Shown piece after piece: positions 1-4,712 of a DNA stretch of 5,443 bases. Origin of the DNA: Chlamydiota bacterium (lineage in GTDB: Bacteria; Auribacterota; UBA3054; B51-G9); contig QMOL01000220.1 in NCBI GenBank assembly GCA_003648225.1, forward strand, positions 1 to 5,443, written 5' to 3'. The first letter of the stretch is position 1, and each line of letters starts with the position of its first letter. The notes beneath the pieces are model-generated. The model was not told where the DNA came from and did not search any database. It saw nothing but the letters and a program-made list of their open reading frames with translations. The position numbers were made by a program, and so were the translations under genes.

Positions 1-99
1 ATGGAAACAATAACATCGGAAAAGCTGTCGGAATGGGCGAAGGAGAATATTGGAGAAAGTATATTTTCTAAACGAAAACAAATATTTAATCAACTCTAA
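1..99 (+). CDS. 3' end of an upstream plus-strand gene (partial, frame ambiguous)
   Basis: Two plus-strand frames are open from the window edge. Frame 1 runs to a TAA at 97-99 and ends in a charged amphipathic helix (KLSEWAKENIGESIF, then SKRKQIFNQL). The ATG at its first base may be coincidence. Frame 3 runs to a TAA at 69-71 and gives a Gly-rich end (GKAVGMGEGEYWRKYIF) with a high share of purine-first codons, which is also protein-like. Only one can be the true C-terminus and I cannot decide which. I give the longer one because its helix is coherent. No family is recognised from so few residues. If real, the gene converges on the minus-strand gene that follows. Confidence 0.3.
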   Translation: METITSEKLSEWAKENIGESIFSKRKQIFNQL

Positions 100-186
100 A
101 CAAAAAGTGTAGTGAAGAAAAAAAGCGAAAATCTTAAAAAACGGCTGATTTTGAACACCCCAAGTTTAACCCTATGCTACGATGAA

Positions 187-222
187 ACTCCCCTTTAGGG
201 AGTCTTAAAAACACTTTTTAAG
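187..222. terminator. Two adjacent hairpins in the convergent intergenic region
   Basis: Hairpin 1 is ACTCCC (187-192), loop CTTTA, GGGAGT (198-203). Hairpin 2 follows at once: CTTAAAAA (204-211), loop CAC, TTTTTAAG (215-222), a perfect 8-bp stem. The pair lies between a plus-strand gene end and the minus-strand 308-aa gene, where a bidirectional terminator is expected. Read on the plus strand, the GC stem is followed by CTTAAAAACACTTTTT. On the minus strand it is followed by only three T's. Neither has a clean U-tract, so termination is inferred from position and stem strength. Confidence 0.4.
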
Positions 223-235
223 GGACGACTGTTTA
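215..235 (+). repeat. Copy A of a 21-nt imperfect inverted repeat flanking the PEP-CTERM gene pair
   Basis: This copy begins TTTTTAAGGGAC and continues GACTGTTTA. It matches the minus strand of 3038-3058 at 18 of 21 positions, and all three differences are transitions. The two copies point inward around the two PEP-CTERM genes. Its first 12 bases recur exactly on the plus strand at 3102-3113. The copy overlaps the second arm of the 204-222 hairpin. Short AT-rich matches can arise by chance, so the pairing is tentative. Confidence 0.35.
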
Positions 236-243
236 ACAACATT

Positions 244-279
244 ACAATTTTTTTATTTATTACAATCGACAAAAATTGT
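244..279. repeat. AT-rich inverted repeat downstream of the 308-aa gene
   Basis: The arms ACAATTTTT (244-252) and AAAAATTGT (271-279) form a perfect 9-bp inverted repeat with an 18-nt loop. It lies 34 bases after the stop of the 308-aa minus-strand gene. The stem is mostly A-T and there is no T-tract directly after it on the minus strand, so a terminator role is possible but weakly supported. Confidence 0.25.
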
Positions 280-313
280 TGAATGAAAATGTTATAAATA
301 GTAAATCAAAAAT

Positions 314-1240
314 TTATAATTTATATTTTTTCCGGCTAACAAATATTAAATTCCCAATGATAAATAATAAATGGCAGGGTTCAGGAATCGATGCAATTCC
401 TGTCCATAATGCCCACGCACCATAAGCTTTTTGATTTGCGTTTAACGGCTCGGAATGCGCAGAAGTACAATCATACCAATCGACATTTTCAACGTGCGAT
501 GTTTGATAATGAACTGCCCAATTGCCTATCAGCGTTCCATCGGACGCAGTATAATAATCACAGTTATCGTTAGCGAATTCGTAATACGTTCCGTTGGGAT
601 CATAACTTTCAATATCAGCAAAATCGTAAAGAACTTTGTTATTCGCGGTACAGAAATCTCTTATCATTTGATTACCCGCTTTTAAATCGTCATCACTCCA
701 ATGGTCAAGATGCCCGGTCATATAAACGAAAGTAACGGTTGGATAATTAGTTTCAAGAGAAGCCATCGGCAAAAGATACTCATTAGAAATAGTTCCGGCA
801 GCAAACTTACCGGAAACCTGTCCGCACCATGACCAGATAATTACATTGCAATTACTGTTAGCAGAGCTCTCAAGATAAGAAATAGTATTATCAACCCATT
901 GCGGATAATAACCGCAATCACCGCCCATCGCGTAATCATGCAGGTCAAGTGCACCTCCTGTTCCGCCGTGGTTCCACTCAAAAAAATTGGTAGGGCGCGA
1001 CATTCCCAAACCACCACCATTGATAAAACCAACCAGTCCGCTCATTCCGGTTGTGAGCTGGCTGCCGTGCGAAGTATGTCCGTAAGCGATATACAATTTA
1101 TTTTTTGCGTTTTGAACTTCCTGCGAGGTAATTGTAGCAAAAAAGGATGGATTGCCCTGTACATGATTAATGGTTAAGGCGTTAACTGCAAAGCAAGAGC
1201 AAAAATACATTCCGAGTAAAATACTGATATTTATTTTCAT
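314..1240 (-). CDS. Exported PEP-CTERM protein with SGNH-hydrolase-like uncharacterised domain
   Basis: 308 aa. Residues 1-21 are a signal peptide (hydrophobic 5-18, likely cut after V-N-A at 21). The body carries blocks that look conserved: GHTSHGSQL (54-62), LDLHDYAMGGD (98-108), IWSWCGQ (135-141), FVYMTGHLDHW (171-181), VLYDFADIESYDP (203-215) and DCTSAHSEPLN (257-267), the last followed by an aromatic stretch with AWALW (275-279). Their order, with a Ser/His-rich block first and a late His, recalls SGNH/GDSL esterases, but the classical GDS block is absent, so enzyme activity is inference. The C-terminus is a PEP-CTERM signal: IPEP (285-288), a hydrophobic segment (289-301), then RKKYK. 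Such proteins are exported and processed by exosortase. The start is fixed by the signal peptide; no Shine-Dalgarno is visible upstream. The gene lies 67 bases after the beta-helix gene on the same strand, probably in one transcript. Confidence 0.9.
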   Translation of the reverse strand: MKINISILLGMYFCSCFAVNALTINHVQGNPSFFATITSQEVQNAKNKLYIAYGHTSHGSQLTTGMSGLVGFINGGGLGMSRPTNFFEWNHGGTGGALDLHDYAMGGDCGYYPQWVDNTISYLESSANSNCNVIIWSWCGQVSGKFAAGTISNEYLLPMASLETNYPTVTFVYMTGHLDHWSDDDLKAGNQMIRDFCTANNKVLYDFADIESYDPNGTYYEFANDNCDYYTASDGTLIGNWAVHYQTSHVENVDWYDCTSAHSEPLNANQKAYGAWALWTGIASIPEPCHLLFIIGNLIFVSRKKYKL

Positions 1241-1307
1241 AATTGATAAGTTTTATTCGGGTCAAAAAATATATTACCATTCCACAGATTAAAGTTCATC
1301 GGTTAAA

Positions 1308-2978
1308 TCACCAATAAACACTACATTTTACATTCGATTTCAAAACATTCTTCCTATAAACACCGACAACTAATAACAGATAACTAATGACTGCGCCAAA
1401 AGCGCCTGGTTCCGGCACAAATTCATAACATCCCATATCAACTTTTTCTCCGTAAATTCTTGCATTGCCGATGAGGTCGCGCGTTATCCCGACAGGAACA
1501 GCCGAAGCCGAACCTGTATCAATTGAGGGACTTGTTTCGGTTAATTGAAGGCCGTCATCGAATGTTGCGTAATCTCCGTCCTCTCCTGCCGGAAGCGCCG
1601 GATTTAAAAACAATGGATCAGTATCAATACAACCTGCCCCGAAATAACTTTCGCCGCTGCCGCCTTCTATGTTGGAATACCGCGCCGCAATGGGCCGGAG
1701 GCCGATAGCGGCAACGGAATTAGGTAAATTGGTTCGATAAATATCGTTAAAGACAACTGCGGAAACACCAGCAGATTCTGAATAAAAGCCAAAACCGCCG
1801 CCGCCTGAAGAAGAAGAAACATTTCCAAAAAATGTATTATTTACCAATGTTACATTACAGTCAGAATTAATAATTAAACCACCGCCGATTCCATCAGCAG
1901 AGCCCGAGTTATTATTCACGAAAATATTCTGGATAATATAAGCGGAAGTCACTCCGTTTCCGAAGCCGAGATTAGCTCCTCCACCATGCCGCGCTGCTGT
2001 ATTTCCAACAAGAACATTATCGCTAAATTCAAAAGTTCCGGAAGTATTAAAAGTAACCGCGATACCACCACCATCCCCTTCTGTCCCATTTACAGTATTG
2101 TCAATCAATTTATTCCTTTTAATATTAATCGAGCCGGTTTCGAGTTCGACATCAATGCCGCCGCCTCTTGTAGTGGCAATATTATTTGAAAAAATATTGT
2201 CGCAAATAATAAGGTTGGCTGCCTGAGTCATGCGAGCGTACAAAGTGCCGGCGCCATTTTTCAAACTATTCCCATAAGCCAAATTATTACTTATTGTAAT
2301 ATCACAAGACGGACATAGAGAATATACATAAAACGCGCTGCCTTCAACATCGCCCACAGCAGCCGAACTTGTACCGAGATGATTATCGTAAAAAATGTTA
2401 TCGGCAATAAAAATAAATCCTGTTCCGGATTCTTTTTGCGCGCTCAAACCGCCTGCGTCATCAATATAAGTTGAATTTTTTGTAGCGAGACAGTTAGTAA
2501 TAGTAATGTTTCCGTCTCCAACATAAACAATAGCACCGCCGCCACCAAAAGCGGTTATATTATTAGAAAACACACATGAAGCAAGCGTTGCCGAACAAGA
2601 ATCATTGCAGGCAAGAGCCAATCCTCCGCCATTTGAGGCGTCATTAACATAATTGCTGCCGTTTCTAAAAGTAAGTCCGGAAATCAAAATATCGCCGGAA
2701 GTGCTTTGGTCTATATTCATTATTTGGACAGCATTTCCGCCGTCTAGAATTGTCGTGCCGGCGCCAACACCGATTATACTCAACGATGAGCCGCTGCCTA
2801 TATAAGAAAGCGGAGTACTGACGTTATATGTGGCGGCAGCTACATTAATAGTGTTATCTTGCCCATTTCCCTGAGCTGTTGTCAAAGCGTTTTGAAATGA
2901 ATTGACATCGTTGACGTTAAAAATATTAGCTGATGCAATTATTGTAAAAGAGATAAGTAAGACAATTATATTTTTCAT
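1308..2978 (-). CDS. Exported right-handed beta-helix PEP-CTERM protein, choice-anchor-Q-like
   Basis: 556 aa. Residues 1-17 are a signal peptide ending in A-S-A. Residues from about 40 to 415 are repeated beta-helix coils of the form N-x-F-x-x-N with Gly-rich turns (GGGLAL at 118, GGGGAI at 145, GGGID at 272, GGGIAV at 303, GGGAN at 332, GGGLII at 366, GGGGFGF at 392), as in pectate-lyase-like folds. Residues about 450-520 match the usual end of choice-anchor-Q proteins: DTDPLFLNP, then SPSIDTGS, then RDLIGNARIYGEKVDMGCYEF. A PEP-CTERM signal follows: VPEP (521-524), a hydrophobic segment (525-540), then YRK. After it the protein runs 13 residues further (NVLKSNVKCSVYW), longer than usual. 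It is likely a surface or secreted adhesin or polysaccharide-binding or cleaving protein; no catalytic residues can be named. The start is fixed by an AGGAG six bases upstream. It is the first gene after the 3153-3181 promoter. Confidence 0.93.
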   Translation of the reverse strand: MKNIIVLLISFTIIASANIFNVNDVNSFQNALTTAQGNGQDNTINVAAATYNVSTPLSYIGSGSSLSIIGVGAGTTILDGGNAVQIMNIDQSTSGDILISGLTFRNGSNYVNDASNGGGLALACNDSCSATLASCVFSNNITAFGGGGAIVYVGDGNITITNCLATKNSTYIDDAGGLSAQKESGTGFIFIADNIFYDNHLGTSSAAVGDVEGSAFYVYSLCPSCDITISNNLAYGNSLKNGAGTLYARMTQAANLIICDNIFSNNIATTRGGGIDVELETGSINIKRNKLIDNTVNGTEGDGGGIAVTFNTSGTFEFSDNVLVGNTAARHGGGANLGFGNGVTSAYIIQNIFVNNNSGSADGIGGGLIINSDCNVTLVNNTFFGNVSSSSGGGGFGFYSESAGVSAVVFNDIYRTNLPNSVAAIGLRPIAARYSNIEGGSGESYFGAGCIDTDPLFLNPALPAGEDGDYATFDDGLQLTETSPSIDTGSASAVPVGITRDLIGNARIYGEKVDMGCYEFVPEPGAFGAVISYLLLVVGVYRKNVLKSNVKCSVYW

Positions 2979-2984
2979 GATTGT

Positions 2985-2989
2985 CTCCT
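2985..2989 (-). promoter_or_regulatory. Shine-Dalgarno AGGAG of the beta-helix gene
   Basis: AGGAG on the minus strand lies six bases before the ATG at 2978, which settles that start. It is the only strong ribosome binding site seen for the three complete genes; the 308-aa gene and the regulator have none. Confidence 0.8.
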
Positions 2990-3037
2990 GAGTGAAATTT
3001 TGAGTGATAAAGAAATTCCAAGGTATGTATCAATAAA

Positions 3038-3058
3038 TAAATAGTCATTCCTTAAAAA
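3038..3058 (-). repeat. Copy B of the 21-nt imperfect inverted repeat
   Basis: Read on the minus strand it begins TTTTTAAGGAAT and continues GACTATTTA. It matches plus-strand 215-235 at 18 of 21 positions in inverted orientation, so the two copies enclose about 2.8 kb holding both PEP-CTERM genes. No target-site duplication is visible next to either copy and no transposase lies inside. Confidence 0.35.
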
Positions 3059-3101
3059 ATCAAACTTTCGGCGATTATAAGGCGATAATAGTGAGAGCGT
3101 A

Positions 3102-3128
3102 TTTTTAAGGGACAATTAAATAGTCGTC
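3102..3128 (+). repeat. Mosaic third copy of the same repeat words
   Basis: It starts with TTTTTAAGGGAC (3102-3113), identical to 215-226. It ends with TTAAATAGTCGTC (3116-3128), which matches the minus strand of 224-236 at 12 of 13 positions. The same two words thus occur here in a different relative orientation. The copy lies just downstream of the promoter, at the start of the leader. Confidence 0.35.
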
Positions 3129-3152
3129 TTCGTTAAATGCTTCGTGACTTTT

Positions 3153-3181
3153 ATTATACAAAAAACATAATTATTTGTCAA
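3153..3181 (-). promoter_or_regulatory. Perfect-consensus sigma-70 promoter for the PEP-CTERM gene pair
   Basis: On the minus strand the -35 box is TTGACA (3181-3176), the spacer is exactly 17 bases, and the -10 box is TATAAT (3158-3153). Both hexamers match the consensus fully. It points at the beta-helix gene and lies about 95 bases after the regulator's stop, which separates the PEP-CTERM pair from the regulator as its own transcription unit. A promoter this strong usually needs a repressor or another brake if its expression is conditional. Confidence 0.75.
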
Positions 3182-3274
3182 GATAAACTCATGTCCCTAT
3201 GCATGGTGTAAGTATTTTGCAGAAGAGTGTATCAATTTTATTTCAGGAGTGGATAAGCGAGTTGATTGCCAACA

Positions 3275-4387
3275 TTAAAACCTGTTTGGTTTTGCAGTTG
3301 AATCCCGGATAATTAATTTCCCTTTTAATCTTACGTGTTTCGGCTTTCTCTGCGGATGATTAATACGGGCAATTAATTCATTTCCGGCTTCCTGGCCAAT
3401 TTCTTCGATTGGCTGTCGAATAGAAGTTAAGGAGAGTTTCAAATTATCAAGGCACCACGGAATCATTTCCACGCGGTCGTCAAAACTTGCAATAGAGATA
3501 TCTTTTGGCACGGAAAAGCCAATATTTTCGAGAACATTCAATGCCGCATAACCTATAAGGTCGTGAACAGTTATAATAGCGGTCGGGAAATTTTTTTCTT
3601 TTGCGGCCCAGGAAGAAAACACATCTGAAAGCTGCATTTGTGGAATATAGTCTATATCAACAATAAATTTTGGTTCTAATTTTAATCCTGCTTCTGCGAG
3701 TTTTTTTTCAATTCCTTTTTTTCTTTCCGGGCAGGATGATAAATTCAGAACGCCTATAAACGCAAAATGGCGATGACCAAGACGTAAAAGATGAGATGCA
3801 ATATCATATCCGGCCTGCTCGTGGTCGAGTTCAACAGTTGAAACGAAAGAGGGGCAGGGAACCGGATGATGGTCAATCACCACACAAGGTATTTTCAATT
3901 TTTCGAGTTTGATTTTATTTTTTTCTGTAAAGACTTCGTCCTCACTTTGAAAAATCAGACAACCGGAAATCAAACGTTTTTCCATAATATCAATTAACTC
4001 CCCCGCCTGCTCAGAAAGGCCTTCAGTATAGTTGAAATAGCATGCATATCCTTTTGCTCTCAGGTTTCTTTCAATTGAAGAGATGATTTTTTGGTAAAAT
4101 ATTTCACCGGGATGATGACTGACAACAATGATCGAACGAATTCCTTCATGATATTTCACCGGAATTTTATGCGTTACGTATCCAAGTTCCATTGCGGCAT
4201 CCAAAACCATTTTTCTTGTTTTTCTGGATGCTTTGATGTTTTCCGGCGAGCCATTTAAAATACGGGAAACGGTAGAAACCGCGAGATTGAATTGATTTGC
4301 GATATCAACCAGTCTGATTTTTTTCTTTGGTGAAGATGAAGAGATATTCACCACTTTTTTCTTATTTTTTGTTGTTTTCTTTATCAT
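3275..4387 (-). CDS. LacI/GalR-family transcriptional regulator
   Basis: 370 aa, slightly longer than the usual 330-350. The N-terminal helix-turn-helix is clear: DIANQFNLAVSTVSRILNG (28-46), then SRKTRKMVLDAAMELGY (54-70). It is preceded by a Lys-rich extension of about 23 residues (MIKKTTKNKKK). The sugar-binding, periplasmic-binding-protein-like domain follows, with family marks GCLIFQSED (142-150), VVIDHHP (169-175), ELDHEQAGYDIASHLLRLGHRHFAFIG (186-212), DISIASFDD (296-304) and LTSIRQPIEEIGQEA (320-334). The segment between the two domains (VTHKIPVKYHEG) lacks the usual A-R-x-L hinge helix. Such regulators bind palindromic operators and release, or more rarely bind, them upon sugar binding. 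The effector is unknown; the neighbouring dehydrogenase suggests a sugar or polyol. The start is the only good ATG before the DNA-binding domain, and no Shine-Dalgarno is visible. Confidence 0.95.
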   Translation of the reverse strand: MIKKTTKNKKKVVNISSSSPKKKIRLVDIANQFNLAVSTVSRILNGSPENIKASRKTRKMVLDAAMELGYVTHKIPVKYHEGIRSIIVVSHHPGEIFYQKIISSIERNLRAKGYACYFNYTEGLSEQAGELIDIMEKRLISGCLIFQSEDEVFTEKNKIKLEKLKIPCVVIDHHPVPCPSFVSTVELDHEQAGYDIASHLLRLGHRHFAFIGVLNLSSCPERKKGIEKKLAEAGLKLEPKFIVDIDYIPQMQLSDVFSSWAAKEKNFPTAIITVHDLIGYAALNVLENIGFSVPKDISIASFDDRVEMIPWCLDNLKLSLTSIRQPIEEIGQEAGNELIARINHPQRKPKHVRLKGKLIIRDSTAKPNRF

Positions 4388-4404
4388 TTTAGAATACTAA
4401 CATT

Positions 4405-4430
4405 TAATCACATTTTATTTTGTGGCATTA
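4405..4430. promoter_or_regulatory. Candidate operator in the regulator's own leader
   Basis: An imperfect palindrome: TAAT-CACA (4405-4412), eight bases, TGTG (4421-4424), GC, then ATTA (4427-4430). It covers the expected transcription start of the regulator gene, where an autoregulatory operator could act. It lacks the central CG step typical of many LacI-family operators, and one half-site carries a 2-base insertion, so support is weak. Confidence 0.2.
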
Positions 4431-4650
4431 ATTATACCAAAACAGATTAAATTTATAAATAATAGGAACCGGAACCCCGTTTTTATTCCACCACCATTGT
4501 TCATAGAATACCAACAAACATTTGTTTCTTCGCATGCTTTAATTCTTATCCTGCCAGTCAAGATTTCCTTCACCGATTTCACAAAAAGCCGGTTTATTAT
4601 TAACAATAACAAAATCTTTTAACAGTGATTTTAGTATCAGGTATTTTCAT
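4428..4650 (-). pseudogene. Possible remnant of a small decayed gene upstream of the regulator
   Basis: On the minus strand an ATG at 4650 starts MKIPDTKITVK and then stops soon after (TAA at 4602-4600). At the A4 run (4620-4617), dropping one A would join it to DFVIVNNKPAFCEIG and on to a TAA at 4541-4539. The same frame then reopens at ATG 4535 and gives a 35-aa stretch with YEQWWWNKNGVPVPIIY, ending at 4428. The pieces read like protein, and the vNNKPaF pattern loosely recalls N-termini of glycoside hydrolases, but each is very short. They may be debris of a lost gene, independent small ORFs, or chance in AT-rich DNA. The last codons overlap the regulator's probable -10 box. Confidence 0.2.
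4431..4459 (-). promoter_or_regulatory. Probable promoter of the LacI-family regulator
   Basis: On the minus strand a perfect extended -10, TGG-TATAAT (hexamer 4436-4431), lies 17 bases from a weak -35, TTTATA (4459-4454, four of six matches). Transcription would start near 4424, giving a leader of about 37 nt before the ATG at 4387. Confidence 0.45.
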
Positions 4651-4683
4651 AAATTCTTTATTAGTTAATAAAGAACAATTTAT
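4649..4683. repeat. Strong AT-rich inverted repeat after the oxidoreductase gene
   Basis: TTCTTTATTA (4654-4663) and TAATAAAGAA (4666-4675) form a perfect 10-bp inverted repeat around GT. It extends by five more pairs (ATAAA 4649-4653 and TTTAT 4679-4683) if a CAA bulge is allowed. It lies 30-64 bases past the oxidoreductase stop. It could be a weak terminator, although no T-tract follows on the minus strand, or a binding site for a dimeric protein. Confidence 0.4.
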
Positions 4684-4712
4684 AATCACTTATATTTTTT
4701 AATTTGCATCAG

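Larger units (their letters stand above)
2979..3146 (-). promoter_or_regulatory. Long repeat-rich 5' leader of the beta-helix gene
   Basis: If transcription starts about 7 bases past the -10 box, the leader is roughly 168 nt. It contains a 9-bp inverted repeat (CCTTAAAAA at 3050-3058 and TTTTTAAGG at 3102-3110, loop 43 nt). It has a 9-nt direct repeat TAAATAGTC at 3038-3046 and 3117-3125. It also has a near-tandem pair GGCGATTATAA (3070-3080) and GGCGATAATAG (3081-3091). No known riboswitch class is recognised and there is no leader-peptide terminator pair. A post-transcriptional or operator role is inferred only from length and repeats. Confidence 0.4.

Noticed and set aside
128..152. Small inverted repeat AAAATC / GATTTT
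   Set aside because: The stem is six A/T-rich pairs with a 13-base loop and no T-tract; it is too weak to call a terminator.
391..685. Plus-strand open frames of 60 and 76 codons
   Set aside because: They lie antisense inside the well-supported 308-aa gene, have no recognisable domain and no credible ribosome binding site.
841..1177. A 63-codon minus-strand frame and a 92-codon plus-strand frame
   Set aside because: Both are shadows of the 308-aa gene in other frames; the real frame there carries the motif blocks and the signal peptide.
314..1240. Lipoprotein signal in the 308-aa protein (C-S-C near residue 16)
   Set aside because: The residues before either Cys (F-C and C-S) do not fit a lipobox, and a good signal peptidase I site V-N-A follows.
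1523..2189. Plus-strand frames of 61 and 67 codons
   Set aside because: They are antisense to the beta-helix gene, whose repeat pattern is clear; they come from its biased Gly/Asn codons.
3074..3079. Second TATAAT box on the minus strand inside the leader
   Set aside because: No acceptable -35 box lies 16-18 bases upstream (ATACGC at the 17-base position), unlike the perfect promoter at 3153-3181.
3182..3274. Terminator after the LacI-family gene
   Set aside because: I found no GC stem followed by T's on the minus strand before the next promoter, so read-through into the PEP-CTERM unit cannot be excluded.
4415..4612. A 65-codon minus-strand frame starting with TTG
   Set aside because: It has a weak start codon, no ribosome binding site and low-complexity hydrophobic ends. 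The frame carrying NNKPAF and NKNGVPVP in the same stretch reads more like protein. It also runs through the regulator's promoter.
4422..4622. A 66-codon plus-strand frame
   Set aside because: No domain or ribosome binding site is seen, it is antisense to the probable remnant and promoter, and it is rich in Ile/Asn/Phe as expected for AT-rich non-coding DNA.
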